From: Branchiostoma floridae
Lineage: Eukaryota > Chordata > Leptocardii > Amphioxiformes > Branchiostomatidae
Assembly: GCF_000003815.2 (NCBI RefSeq)
Contig: NC_049985.1
Location: 10,129,726 to 10,193,725, forward strand
Direction of reading: 5' to 3'
Length of the DNA stretch: 64,000 nucleotides
Shown here: piece after piece, positions 12,601-22,344 of the stretch
How the letters are laid out: each line of letters begins with the position of its first letter
How positions within the stretch are numbered: the first letter of the stretch is position 1
Position numbers and translations under genes: made by a program
Notes under the pieces: model-generated
Database searches by the model: none
What the model was told of the DNA's origin: nothing
The model's input: the letters and a program-made list of their open reading frames with translations, nothing else

Positions 12601-15600
12601 TCTATATTGAAAATTACCTCGTACAGACTCAGCCAAGTATGAAATCACGATTACCATTGGTTAGATTCTTAAATACTTTGATGATACTTTACATATACAT
12701 GTATCTTTCATTTCCTTCATCGTAATAAACTTAGTCTACAATACATCATGTAGCTTAGAATATTGTGGTAATAAAGGCACATATATTCTAGGCTTGAAAG
12801 TGCAACCTGCCATCTCCAGACAAATCAATGTACATGTACAAGGTTGCACAAAAAATAAAAAAATAAACTTTTTTGAAATTCGATACCTAAAAGAATACTT
12901 GGTATTTTCCACAATATTATATATTACAGAAAACATAAATAATTTCAAATCTTGCTATACATTCAATACCATATACTGACATCAACCTAACAGCCCTTAC
13001 CCCAACCCTCAGAGCATTTCGTCATTTCAGTTTGCCCTTTGAAATATTCATGAATAGCTAAGTTGTGTCTCAGAAACTGACAACTGTTATTGATGTTATT
13101 CAAACATCACGTGAGCTAAAACCAGCTGACTGATATTATGATAACCTTCTAGCAAACACCACGCCTGTCGTTATCCAGGTTACCGTGTGCAAACATTTCT
13201 AAAACAGGCTTTAAATAAGCTGTTCGTGGCTAAATATGGCATTGAGTAATGTGAAGTTAAATGTGTTGAAAGGGGGTGACTATCACATGGTGCCATGTGC
13301 CCTATTGGTCAAGTATGCAACTAGGGGCATAGACCTTTCACTATTTGAATTCATACGAGTGCTTTCCAATAATATTTTATTGGGGATTGAATAATACAGG
13401 GGCAATGAACTCAAGCCTTCTTAGGACATGGGTGAACTTTTAAAATCTTCCACAAGAAGTCTTATTTTTCATCAGTAGACAAAACTCACTCTGGCCTCAA
13501 GCATACAGGAATATATTTGTTTTAAGAATCATTGGCCTCTACTCTTCAGCTAGAGAGTTTTTCAGCTATTGTCATTTTTTGTTCAGACTATATATAGTTA
13601 CAGGGGTGACTAACCTCTTCCACTTGCCTCAAGTCATTTTGCATACATGCAACAGAAGTCGAAACAAAGCACCTACTAGTACTACACACCTACCCAACCC
13701 GTTCTAGTCAAACAAAGCTTAAGCCAACATTAACATAACCCGTGTGACCTTACTGTCTACTTAGCCTGGTTTCCATACCTTTCACACACATTTCTCAAAC
13801 CATAGAAAATTTGTAACTCACTTGGCCATAGTCTTTCTCTAGAGCTGACAACTTGCTTCCAAATGTCCTAAAGTAGAGAAGAAGAAAAAAACAGTTTTCT
13901 AACAAACACAGTACTTGCAGTGAAAGTTTTTAGTGAGAGTGTAACTTAGCTCTCACTAACAGTAGGTAAATATTGACATCAAAGGCCAGCTTTCAAAAAC
14001 AAAACAACTTTTGTCTGGAAACCATACAGTATACTTAAGTAGGTGCGATGTACAAAGAATATGATCAGGTGTACAATCAAAGTACATTACACCACAAAGT
14101 AATTTTCATTGATAGTTAAGTGCATAAAGTGAGCATATTGCTGACATATCTTATACTAAATACATTTCTAATATTCTCATTTTGCCTTGTACCATAATAT
14201 TAATGCCGTAATCATTAATGACATAGAAGGCTTAAGACACAGAGTACCTTTTTTACATCGTCTTACCTTATGTCTTCAAGAAGGTTACACTCTGTCTCGT
14301 GTTTGGCCTGTAGTTTGGAGATGTGTTCAGAGTGTACTGTCTTCAACTGCTGGCTAATCTTAACCTGTGGTCAACACAGTGTTGAACAGAAGATAGGATT
14401 TTAGCTACAAAGAAATAGTCTGAGTGATCATGTTGCATGTATATCATAGACAACAGAAGATAGGATTATACATGTAGCTGCAAGGAAATAGAGTGCAAAT
14501 CGTATACCAAAAACATATATCCATACATTGTAAAGGTAAATCTAACTACGTATACACATACTTCTTAACAGCAAATAGAAAGGTAAAACATTACAGCAAG
14601 ATTTGGTTGAACACAATATTACTCACAAAGGTGCAGATCTATCTGTTCATTGTTTGAGCAATAACATCATTATTTATCACACTTAATTTTGTATCATTGT
14701 TGATGTAAGCAACATTGCCATAAAGGTGAGGCAATATACCTTCTGTCTTACACACAAAAGCCTTGGCTCATTTCTACCTGTATTGTTGTATGAACAGGCA
14801 CCAGTTAGGTCACCAGATAGCTACTGGCCTATACATTACCACTGAGCCATATCAGTCTGAGCTGCTGTGTCTGGAGTATGCTTCTGAGTCAAGGCTCAAA
14901 ATACCTGGTGACCTATGTACAGGTGCAGGTTAGGGCAGGTGGAATAGGAGTTGTGTGGATAGGTATTTCTGATAACTGTCTGCACCTGACTCACTCCAAC
15001 CCAGTACTGCATACATGTATATTGGCAAATGTGATGTTATCGGACAATATTTATCTTGATAGAGAATATCTAGAAAGAGCTCACAATCAAGATAGCCGAT
15101 TGCAAAGATTGCAAAGATATCTTGGGCTGCCATGCTCTGAAAGCTGTGACAGTTTCAAAAGAATCAATTCAGGAACTTACTCTGAGGACCATGCTTTTAC
15201 CATGGCACCTAGCACCAGAAAATCATTCTTGTAAGGTTTATAGTTTGATTGGATATTACTATGATTATTAAATAAAGATAGGCCATGATATATTCAAGAA
15301 AAGGGTACTAGCAATCATACTGACATTGCAACATAATGTGATGGAAGATAATTTTGTTTCACTGAAACTTATTCTAGTAATATGTTTATGGATCAGCAAT
15401 CTTATTCACACTGATACATAATAGATTTTTATTGACTTATTGATGACAATTATCTACAAAATTGAATCGACAATGGGGCCTTGAACATACGCTGACAAAA
15501 CCTTGGTGACATTAACTGCTCATGTTTGATTATATACATAGAGATAATGTAATAGTGCTATCTTTAAATTGACATCAATATCAAATTGAATAAACTGATG

Positions 15601-17388
15601 TTACAGAAGACTGTGAGCTATCTCACGGAAAATGATGCAACAATGGCAATCAACTGATGATATAATCAAATGCATGTCTGATATTATATTTTGGATAATG
15701 ATATGATCAGTGTTAGCAGATGGTAGGGTCACACTTCCATGGTATCTATGGCTGTACGATTAGTACAATTATTGAAACTGAGCCTATCCCAGATTGTTAG
15801 ACTAAAATCATTCAGCAGCTGCAATGCTTCCCAGTACAATCTTGGACAAAGAAATTAACAATATGTACAATTCATGATCATCAATATAGAAAATATGAAG
15901 TGCATATTTCAATTTTTAAAAGGGCCAGTCTCAAACTGTTCTCCTATGATAGGCTTTGTGCCAATAAATTACACATAGGACTTTGAGTAAAGAGATAGCT
16001 ACAGTAATGTACATCATATCTAAATGATAAACTGTTTCTGTTTACAACGTGCTGGTGGGTATGTTCTATACTGTATACACATTGTGGATGCAACATCATG
16101 ATGCATGTACTGGTATCCTTCTGTTCTCAAAATAGACCTTTGAAGTCCCATTTCCAACCATCAGCATTTACTTCCCAAGAACTCATTTCCTGTTTGAAAC
16201 TCCTGCTGCCAGTGTGGACCATGCCTGAACAAATCAGTGCCGCCTTTCACCAAGTCAAATGACCTACTAGGAACAAATGACCTCATAGGAACAAGGAAGA
16301 GCGATGTCTGAGCAGAACATTTGCATTCATTAATTTGTAATATGGCTATCAGCACTGGCAGGATGTCAGCTCAATGGATGAGAGAGCAATTGATTGCTCT
16401 ATGTGCTGAAGGAGGGGTTTTGCTAGCAAAGCTGTGATGCAATTTCATGATGCAGACAGCAGCACATTTGTCATAAATAACCACAGAGCAAACAGAATTG
16501 AATGCTGTACTGGTTTGCTGCATTGCAACTGAGAAATGCTGACATTTGAAGGTCAAATGGTGAAGGCAATAACAGCTACTAAATGAGCACATCCTTTTTC
16601 TGCCACATTTTCAGTGGCACATTGTATCAAGTAGAGATTCTAAAAAATCGTTATTGTTTCTATGGGTCTATGCTCATAAGGAAATTACTAGTAAATGCAT
16701 TTTGCAAAGGTACAATACATTCCTTTGTCCAGTCTTACATTGAAGCTACTTTTGTCTTTTTGTCATTAATATTTTTAGTTGTCATTGCCAATAAGCATCA
16801 GCACCCTTGACACAATTCATATGCAAGGTTGCATCTGTCCGGTCAGGCTCGTCCGGTACCGAATATTAACTCTAGCGGTTCGGGAAAGTAGAGATTGCTG
16901 GCAAGCGGAATTGAGCCTCTCTTGGATATTGAGTATTCTCTAAAACATTTATGAGGTCAGTAAGCATAAGTGGTATTCCATGATACTCTGTTCCTACTGA
17001 CCTTTTCAATTACACGTACAGGAAAAAGTCATTTTCTGTAGCCAACGTATCACTTTCACCATCAGCAGCTACTGTACCGCTAACGTTACCGTAACGGTTT
17101 CGTTCACGCATGGCAAAATTGTTTACCACCTGGGGAACTTACACACTTATCTCACCGTTTGCTGACATTTACGTGTTTCAAATCATCAATAGACTAGTTC
17201 CTTTTGATCGTGCTCGCGCCTCTCACAGAACAATATTTACTGGGCAGGGCAAGAGAGGTTATGTCCGGAGGACTGAAACGCCCACCGAAATCGCCCGTGA
17301 GCTAATCGTGGCTACTTGCCAGCCCTTCCGAACGTCTTTAATTAGCTTGGCGGACGGAAGAACGTACCTTTCTCGGCGGTGGCTGCAT
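577..17388 (-). CDS. FCHSD: FCHSD / Nervous wreck-type F-BAR protein gene, 5' seven coding exons
   Basis: This is the 5' part of a multi-exon gene for an F-BAR plus double-SH3 protein, a family that binds membrane and drives actin assembly at endocytic sites and synapses (known family role). Coding exons in transcript order are 17388-17368, 14364-14267, 13867-13822, 2555-2479, 1884-1740, 1211-1075 and 640-577. All borders are GT/AG and all phases join, giving 588 nt or 196 codons with no stop. The product starts MQPPPRK, then has SKLQAKH, NLLEDIRTF, ALEKLVKQ, VWAALIEQ, KKTYFEVEHVAHDAREKA and SIFQSKATLQK. These align in order with vertebrate FCHSD2 as I remember it, without gaps in the first 60 residues. 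The rest of the F-BAR and both SH3 domains must lie left of the window. Vertebrates have FCHSD1 and FCHSD2, so a single pre-duplication orthologue is likely but unproven. Confidence 0.9.
641..1074. other. FCHSD intron 6
   Basis: Between exons 6 and 7. Contains a short GATA/TATA-rich simple stretch (about 870-925). Nothing else seen. Confidence 0.7.
1075..1211 (-). CDS. FCHSD: FCHSD coding exon 6
   Basis: 137 nt, acceptor GTCGCCAG, donor GTCAGT (non-consensus third base). It encodes CTEQLNLLHQEVTLTVKEM, then KKTYFEVEHVAHDAREKA, ending AESKA with two bases of a Lys codon. The KKKYFE and AHAVREKA counterparts in FCHSD2 are clear. The next exon starts with G and completes AAG, which confirms the donor. 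Confidence 0.9.
1212..1739. other. FCHSD intron 5
   Basis: Ordinary intron sequence between exons 5 and 6. No other feature recognised. Confidence 0.7.
1740..1884 (-). CDS. FCHSD: FCHSD coding exon 5
   Basis: 145 nt between acceptor CACCACAG and donor GTAAGC. It reads SVYVVWAALIEQADTLAKA, continues with IVEPAKTLKSSKDLQLKK, and ends in phase 0. It matches the YRSMYPVWKSFLE and SEPARTVRSLKEQQLK segments of the vertebrate protein. Confidence 0.92.
1885..2478. other. FCHSD intron 4
   Basis: Ordinary AT-rich intron between exons 4 and 5. No other feature recognised. Confidence 0.7.
2479..2555 (-). CDS. FCHSD: FCHSD coding exon 4
   Basis: 77 nt between acceptor TTCTGTAG and donor GTAAGAAG. It encodes ALEKLVKQFQKREYPADD then ELKPPNH, and ends two bases into an Arg codon. 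It matches the family's QKLASQYLKRDWP stretch. The preceding intron is the longest seen (about 11.3 kb). Confidence 0.9.
5074..5284. repeat. 43-bp minisatellite, about five copies
   Basis: Copies of ATTCACACTGACACTGTC... begin at 5074, 5117, 5160, 5203 and 5246, exactly 43 bp apart. The first four are almost identical and the last is diverged and truncated. It lies in FCHSD intron 3. The unit is not a multiple of three. Confidence 0.95.
6240..6830. repeat. Degenerate 80-110 bp tandem repeat with X-box-like cores
   Basis: Five diverged units share a core resembling the RFX X-box (GTTGCCATGGYAAC): 6403-6416, 6505-6518, 6615-6628, 6693-6706 and 6794-6807. The cores are 102, 110, 78 and 101 bp apart. 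Surrounding text such as AAATTT..TG before the core and GATGA or GAGCAATGAA after it is also shared. An earlier partial unit may start near 6240. Confidence 0.65.
10660..11420. repeat. Degenerate 115-165 bp tandem repeat, about five units
   Basis: The anchor CATTTGTCATCTTG or a variant occurs near 10742, 10904, 11018, 11183 and 11338. Each is followed by a block resembling GACAGGAAATTCTACTGGGGAAACCAAAGGACAG. Units are diverged by substitutions and indels, so this is an old array. No open reading frame is conserved. Confidence 0.7.
12040..12140. repeat. Possible LINE 3' tail relic
   Basis: TGAACTTTATTGTGTCTTGCC followed by CAATGGGCCATGAC reads on the minus strand as a short 3'-UTR-like tail ending in CAATAAAGTTCA. 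This resembles non-LTR retrotransposon tails, but no coding part is attached. Confidence 0.3.
13822..13867 (-). CDS. FCHSD: FCHSD coding exon 3
   Basis: 46 nt between acceptor CTACTTTAG and donor GTGAGT. The first base completes the Arg codon from exon 2. The rest reads TFGSKLSALEKDYGQ and ends in phase 0. It corresponds to the TF...IEREYAQ segment of vertebrate FCHSD2. Confidence 0.9.
13868..14266. other. FCHSD intron 2
   Basis: 399 bp between two confirmed exons. Nothing recognised in it apart from AT-rich intron sequence. Confidence 0.75.
14267..14364 (-). CDS. FCHSD: FCHSD coding exon 2 (F-BAR helix 1)
   Basis: 98 nt between acceptor ACCACAG and donor GTAAGA. It encodes VKISQQLKTVHSEH, then SKLQAKHETECNLLEDI plus two bases of an Arg codon. 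It aligns gap-free with the start of the FCHSD F-BAR domain, where the KLQAKH and LLED motifs are diagnostic. It enters in phase 0 and leaves in phase 2. Confidence 0.92.
14365..17367. other. FCHSD intron 1
   Basis: AT-rich intron. It contains a dispersed repeat fragment at about 14888-15010 (starting GGCTCAAAATAC, with GCAGGT motifs) that recurs at 62204-62290. No coding exon was recognised on either strand. Confidence 0.7.
14888..15010. repeat. Dispersed repeat fragment, copy 1 (GGCTCAAAATAC family)
   Basis: GGCTCAAAATACCTG, GTGCAGGTTAG and GAGTTGTG...AGGTATTTCT occur here in the same order as at 62204-62290. The shared order over about 100 bp shows common descent. The family is not identified. 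The 118-codon open frame running through it is therefore not treated as a gene. Confidence 0.55.
17368..17388 (-). CDS. FCHSD: FCHSD coding exon 1 (MQPPPRK)
   Basis: Twenty-one coding bases give MQPPPRK followed by donor GTACGT (17367-17362). The ATG lies in a good context (ACCATGC). An in-frame TAG eight codons upstream makes it the first possible start. The heptapeptide is the family's conserved N-terminus. Exon phase at the end is 0, matching exon 2. Confidence 0.92.
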
Positions 17389-17456
17389 GGTTACGCTGCG
17401 GGCCGCGACGTCCTAGCAATTTTGTCAGTCCGAGATCGATCCGTGGCACCACCTGT

Positions 17457-17494
17457 CCGCCATCTTGGGTCACCTTGTGTGAACTCTCGCGAGA
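17457..17494 (-). promoter_or_regulatory. FCHSD core promoter: YY1-like site and TCTCGCGAGA element
   Basis: CCGCCATCTTGG (17457-17468) matches the YY1 consensus. TCTCGCGAGA (17485-17494) is a perfect copy of the palindromic element known from CpG-island promoters. Both lie 70-107 bp upstream of the FCHSD ATG in CpG-rich sequence. Promoter function is inferred from position and motifs. Confidence 0.7.
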
Positions 17495-18781
17495 ATAATA
17501 CAATTGGGAGATTCGATTTACTTTGGGGGGTATCGTGGCTAAATTTCCTTTCGATGGGACGGCCCACATCATGAAAGGGGGTAGTGGCATATTTTCTCTA
17601 AAATAGTACGTTGCAAGTTTTACTACATAGTATGAATACCTTCTGCCTATGCGAAGAGTGAAGTCACCCTACATCTACTTGATGTTATATTTTCAACTAA
17701 ACTGCTTTAAGCTATTAAAGAAGACCAGGGTGTCCTTCTTGAATGTCAAGTAGATTTGCAAATGAATTGGAAACCACAGTGGTAGAACTGACCTTGACAT
17801 TTAAGTGGAAGGCCAAATTGGCCAATGAAATTGTTCTTGGATAATTACAGATTGTGTAGCTTCTACTTGAACTGAACTGAACTGAGCTTCTAATGAATCA
17901 ATGCCCTAGGGACCTCATGATTATAAAGTACCTTAGATATTGATGGTCAGTACAGTATGGTCGGTCAGTAAACGTGCTCGGTACTCACGGAATTCATAGG
18001 AATCAGCCTTGACCTTTGTACTTGAATAACGTTTTGTGGAATTATCAAGATAGTTTTCACTTTTACATCAGAATTGCATGTATATCAAATGGAGAACAGA
18101 TTAATGCTTTATCATACATCCTATAGTACCTTTGGGGCATTGATATAAAAACCAACAGAATAATATCAACCTCCTTCTTTTATTTCAACTTTAATATATC
18201 AAACATGAATGTCATAGCTTCAAACTATATCTTTACCTGCCAAACCTCTCTTCAAAATGCCAGACCAGAAATGTTGGTAAATAACAGTAGAAACTGTGGG
18301 ATCAGAGCCAACAAGGCTGCACACAAGTTCAACAAACATTTTTACATGTATCAGACTGTTTGCTTTACACTTACATGTACATTGTTGATAATACACTTTG
18401 TTGATAATACACATTGTTGATAATACACATTGTTGATAATACATATTGTTGATGATACACACTGTAGACAATATACATTGCTGATAATACACATTTAACA
18501 TTTTAGAACCATTCATCAACAGAAACAGTCAAGGAACGTATCAACCTGGACTGATTTGATGTACTCATCTCAAACAAGTATAATCATCTGGTGTATTTTG
18601 CCAGCCAGTAGGTACCCCAAGTATGAGTAATGATGCTGTTTATAAACAAGCAAGTTAACACTTTCCTGATATGAAGCAATACTGGAACTTGGTGGATGTC
18701 AGATATGAAGGTTACAGATCTATAGTAAATTAGCAGTCCTCAAATTCTGTGGGATTTGGCACCTTTCAGGGATATCTGACA
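17495..18781. other. Intergenic region between CCDC73-like 3' end and FCHSD promoter
   Basis: AT-rich. It holds the likely 3' UTR of the CCDC73-like gene, with a minus-strand AATAAA at about 18178-18184, roughly 600 bp past the stop, and a 16-bp minisatellite at 18381-18492. No further gene seen. Confidence 0.6.
18381..18492. repeat. 16-bp minisatellite, seven copies
   Basis: Units of ATTGTTGATAATACAC follow each other from 18381 at exact 16-bp steps. The last three are diverged. It lies in the probable 3' UTR of the CCDC73-like gene. Confidence 0.9.
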
Positions 18782-20977
18782 TCAGGGCTGAACTCCAAAA
18801 CCTTTGGCCAGTTCTTCCCACTCATTCCTATCAGCCTGTCCCTGCTGATTTCCTGTTATCCCTGTCTCCTGGGATAACTGCACAGCACCAGAGGACTGTG
18901 GTTTCTGCACAACAGGCACAGCTTCCTGAAGGCTGACAAATTTGTACCGGTACTGGCCTGCAATTTCTCCATTGTTCCCTTGGGAGGTGGGTTGGCAATT
19001 ATCAGCTACACCACCAGCAGAACTATTGGATGGCAGTTCAGCACCACTGACATCACTGGGCACAACCACAGGCGCTACTGTTGAGCTGCTTTGATCCTTG
19101 TCCACTGAAGATCCCTTTTGAATTGTGCCATTCTGTGGGCAAGATGTGGCACTGTCACCATCTTGTGCTTCCTGGAACACTTTATCAATCCTTTCAAACT
19201 CTTCATTCAGTTTACTTCCTTGGGTTGGCTTTGTGGATTTCTTGGCTTCAAGGTGATCAGTTTTCTGACATGTTGATGTTGATGTCTGTCTCATCCGTGG
19301 TGGACTAGAGCCTTTATCTGACTCCAAAACTGGCCTATGTTTGTCACTGTCAGCTGGTAGTTCCTCTTTGCAATTCTCTTCATCAGTCAGATCAGTCTCC
19401 ATACACGGTTGTGCATTGCTGTTTCCGACATGTTTCTTGTCCTCCCTTTGTCCTTCAGATGGTTTATCTTGAGCTAGTGAAGTATCCATAGACTCACTGC
19501 CATCATCCAATTCCATAGGAGCAATGCTTGTGACAATAGGGAGCGTATGGTTTGATTCAATGTTCTTTGGCTTATCAGTCTTGCTGACAAAACAATCCTG
19601 CTGTTGGTCTGTCTGTGCATAACTATCTGTTGAAGAAAATTCAGTTTGAGAATACACTGATGCAGTCTCAGCCTGTATGTATTTTGTTGCAAGTGTCTTG
19701 ATGTTTGTCAGGGAGTTGATTTCTTCTGTCATCTTGATGTTTTTCTTGGCCCATGACGTGTTGAGCTCCTCAAGGTTGTTATGGGCCTTTTCCAAGTTCT
19801 CGTAGTCGTCCTGTAATGTCTTCAGTCTGCTTTGTAACGAAGCTTCCTCTTTCCCCCACTTTTCAAAAGCATCCTTGTGGACATCTTTTATGTTTTGTAA
19901 CTCCTGTGCCTGCTTATCAAATGATTTTTTTAGCCCTTCATAGTCAGTTTTGAGATTCTGTAGCTCTAACTCCACCACCACAAGCTTCTGTTTGAGAAGG
20001 CTGCATGTCTCAACATGCCTGTCTACCAAGCCCTGGCACTCTTGAAGGGAAGACACGGCCTCTGTCTTCTCCTTTCTTATTTCCTCTAGCTGTAGCTGAA
20101 GCTGCTTACTCAAGTCTTGTTGTATGCTAAGTTCCTGTTGCAGCATGTGAAGGCTATTCAGCTCATCACTTGAAGTGACATCTGAGTTGTTCAGTCTGCA
20201 GTGCCCTTGGACTTTCAAAAGTTGCACTTCTTTCTTCTGAGCCTCCAGTGCTGTGTCACTTATCTTGAGTAGACAGGTCTGGTGATTGTTTACAGAGTTC
20301 AGCTTCTTGTTTATCCTGATTGCTTCTTTCACTGACTTCTCCAGCCTGTCATGTGTCTCTGTGAGCTGCCTGCACTGAAGAAACAGAGAGCTGCACTTCT
20401 GTTCCATCTCTGTCACCTGGGACAGGTGTGAGTCTTTAGCACAGGCCTGGAGTTTCAGCTGCCTCTCCTGTTCCTTTACCTTCTGCTCAAGACTGTACTT
20501 GCACATGTGTAAGGTCTGGACCTCTTCCTTCAATGCTTTCATCTCCCTCTCACTGGTCTCAAGATCCAGGCCACTCTTCTTCTTGCTATCTTCTGCCTGT
20601 TGTATTTGCTCTTTATACTGTCTGTGTAGATCTGTAATCTCTTGGCTATGTTTCTTCTCTGATTCCGCAGTAGCTCCAGCCTCTTCCTCTCTTGTCCTTT
20701 CCAGCTGATGTTTTTCTTTAACAAGTTGGTTGATTCTCTCTTCATTCTCAGCATCGGTCACCCTGCGAATCCGGAGTTCTTCAATAACCTCAAACAAGTT
20801 GTCTCGGAACTTCAGACAGTCTGCCTGGCTCAAGGCTCCATTGTCAAATGCTTTCGGCTGCAGTTCGCCATCTTCTGCTTTTGAATCCCCTTCTTCTACA
20901 TCAACATCACAACTGTTCTTCGGTGAGCCATGTTCAATTACCCCTTTCTGAACATTCTCTTGATCACACTGCATCAT
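18782..20977 (-). CDS. CCDC73: CCDC73-like coiled-coil protein, single exon
   Basis: An uninterrupted 731-codon frame. The ATG pair at 20977-20972 is the first after an in-frame TGA six codons upstream. Residues 57-90 (FRDNLFEVIEELRIRR...) and about 150-235 (CKYSLEQKVKEQE, HDRLEKSVKEAIRINKKLN) align in order with the N-terminal coiled-coil of human CCDC73 as I remember it, as does HKDAFEKW further on. Residues 57-430 are heptad-rich coiled coil. Residues 431-731 are a Ser/Thr/Asp-rich, probably disordered tail ending EELAKGFGVQP. Human CCDC73 is longer (about 1,080 residues) and split into many exons, so this is an intron-poor orthologue or an old retrocopy under constraint. No poly(A) tract or terminal repeat was seen. 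The protein's function is poorly known. There are no membrane segments or signal peptide. Confidence 0.75.
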   Translation of the reverse strand: MMQCDQENVQKGVIEHGSPKNSCDVDVEEGDSKAEDGELQPKAFDNGALSQADCLKFRDNLFEVIEELRIRRVTDAENEERINQLVKEKHQLERTREEEAGATAESEKKHSQEITDLHRQYKEQIQQAEDSKKKSGLDLETSEREMKALKEEVQTLHMCKYSLEQKVKEQERQLKLQACAKDSHLSQVTEMEQKCSSLFLQCRQLTETHDRLEKSVKEAIRINKKLNSVNNHQTCLLKISDTALEAQKKEVQLLKVQGHCRLNNSDVTSSDELNSLHMLQQELSIQQDLSKQLQLQLEEIRKEKTEAVSSLQECQGLVDRHVETCSLLKQKLVVVELELQNLKTDYEGLKKSFDKQAQELQNIKDVHKDAFEKWGKEEASLQSRLKTLQDDYENLEKAHNNLEELNTSWAKKNIKMTEEINSLTNIKTLATKYIQAETASVYSQTEFSSTDSYAQTDQQQDCFVSKTDKPKNIESNHTLPIVTSIAPMELDDGSESMDTSLAQDKPSEGQREDKKHVGNSNAQPCMETDLTDEENCKEELPADSDKHRPVLESDKGSSPPRMRQTSTSTCQKTDHLEAKKSTKPTQGSKLNEEFERIDKVFQEAQDGDSATSCPQNGTIQKGSSVDKDQSSSTVAPVVVPSDVSGAELPSNSSAGGVADNCQPTSQGNNGEIAGQYRYKFVSLQEAVPVVQKPQSSGAVQLSQETGITGNQQGQADRNEWEELAKGFGVQP

Positions 20978-21099
20978 TCTGGACCGAAATAATCAAAGAC
21001 TCGACAAAATATTTGCTACTAATGATATTTCCTTTCTGACCTTGCAGCGTTCGGCTGGAACTGGAATATGCATGCGAAGTCTCGGGACGTCCGAACTCT

Positions 21100-21165
21100 C
21101 GTTACGTCTCGCGAGAACAAGCAAAGGTGGGACGTATAGGGACGTCTGATCATGACGTCTTGGGA
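21100..21165 (-). promoter_or_regulatory. CCDC73-like gene promoter: TCTCGCGAGA and CRE-like sites
   Basis: A perfect TCTCGCGAGA palindrome lies at 21107-21116, 130 bp upstream of the ATG. TGACGTCT (21153-21160) is CRE-like, and GGGACGTC recurs three times nearby. The block is CpG-rich against AT-rich surroundings. Function is inferred. Confidence 0.65.
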
Positions 21166-22340
21166 CGTCCGAAGTCAGTTATGGGCAAAACATTACGGGC
21201 TGACAGTTACGTAATGCAGATCATATTCAGAGGTCTGGAGAGCATGTCTCTATATCAGAGGACATTGCCCCGTCGACCGGAAAGCACATACGAACTCGAA
21301 TTCAACATTAACGTTAACGAACGACTTCTTTTGCCACTGGAAACACGGATAACCGTTACATCCACTACACTCCATTGGGTCCAGCAAAGTAGCATTTGTT
21401 ATGTCTAGCGAAGTTTGAAGCACCCGCTTGGTTTAGCAACTGAGTTGCCCTGAAAACATCTGGTTGAGCCGATCGACATGCATTTGCAGTTACTTGTGCA
21501 GTGGCGACCTCTCGCGGCAGAGTGAAAAATGCAGTTTATGGGTTCTGGTAAATTTTTGCTTTCTGCTATTTCAGGTTTGATGAATGTTACGCCTGTTCTG
21601 CTATTTTTATATATTGTGAACAATTGGCCTTCTTTGTGTGAACATCGCCCCTCATCTATGTCGAAAATATGCATGATGAAGGAAGTGTATGTGCAGCTAT
21701 AGGGTCTGTTTTGGGTTTAGTGAGTGTCATATTGCTGTAAAAACACACGTTGCGTATTTCACCACTGGTGAAATTATGCAAAAAGTCGGCTGATTATTTA
21801 TTCATTGATGCATAATCTATTGGAAAACAGTCTTTTCTGAAGTTTAGGACTTAATATACGAAGATGTTGAGAGGCGCCCCCTTCTCGGCTTCATCGAACT
21901 GCCAGAAATTGAAATTAAAAATAAACTAGGACGAGACAGACCTTTTGCTATCTTTGTAATTAATTCTTTTGGAGGATCAAAATGACGTCTCATGTTCCCT
22001 TTGGCAACCCTTACGTCTCTTGCCCGTGAAGATATTTCTGCTTATGGTGCGAGTCCGTCATCCTCCCACACAGGGTTGGCTATCGCGACAATGCCTTACG
22101 ATCGGATGGAGTCCGTGAGAAGAAAGGGTTACAGTCTCGCATATTCGAAGCAATGAATGACAATGGTCTGAGGAAGACGAACAAAGGCATGCCCTACACA
22201 GCTCAAAATGACTACTGGTCTGTGATTGATCACTCATCGTGCAATAAAGGTCTTCATTCATTCATCCACAAGCATCATTGGCTGTAGTTTACGAGTGGTG
22301 TGCGATTGGACTAACAAGTCAGTAGTCTTCTATAGTGTTT
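21166..22340. other. Intergenic region
   Basis: Upstream of the CCDC73-like promoter and beyond the 3' end of the LINE fragment. Only short open frames without recognisable content. Nothing else seen. Confidence 0.55.
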
Positions 22341-22344
22341 GCCT

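Larger units (their letters stand above)
2556..13821. other. FCHSD intron 3 (about 11.3 kb)
   Basis: Bounded by exons 3 and 4. It holds the 43-bp satellite (5074-5284), the X-box repeat array (about 6240-6830), a degenerate 115-165 bp repeat (10660-11420) and a LINE-tail-like piece near 12060. It also has complex unique stretches around 4190-4420 and 5700-5900, with TAAT/ATTA motifs that could be enhancers. The plus-strand open frame 3069-3653 (194 codons, non-ATG start) has no recognised homology. Confidence 0.7.

Noticed and set aside
14878-15234. 118-codon plus-strand frame in FCHSD intron 1
   Set aside because: Covers a dispersed repeat fragment that recurs at 62204.
17110-17574. 154-codon plus-strand frame over the FCHSD promoter and exon 1
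   Set aside because: It is the antisense shadow of exon 1 and CpG promoter sequence.
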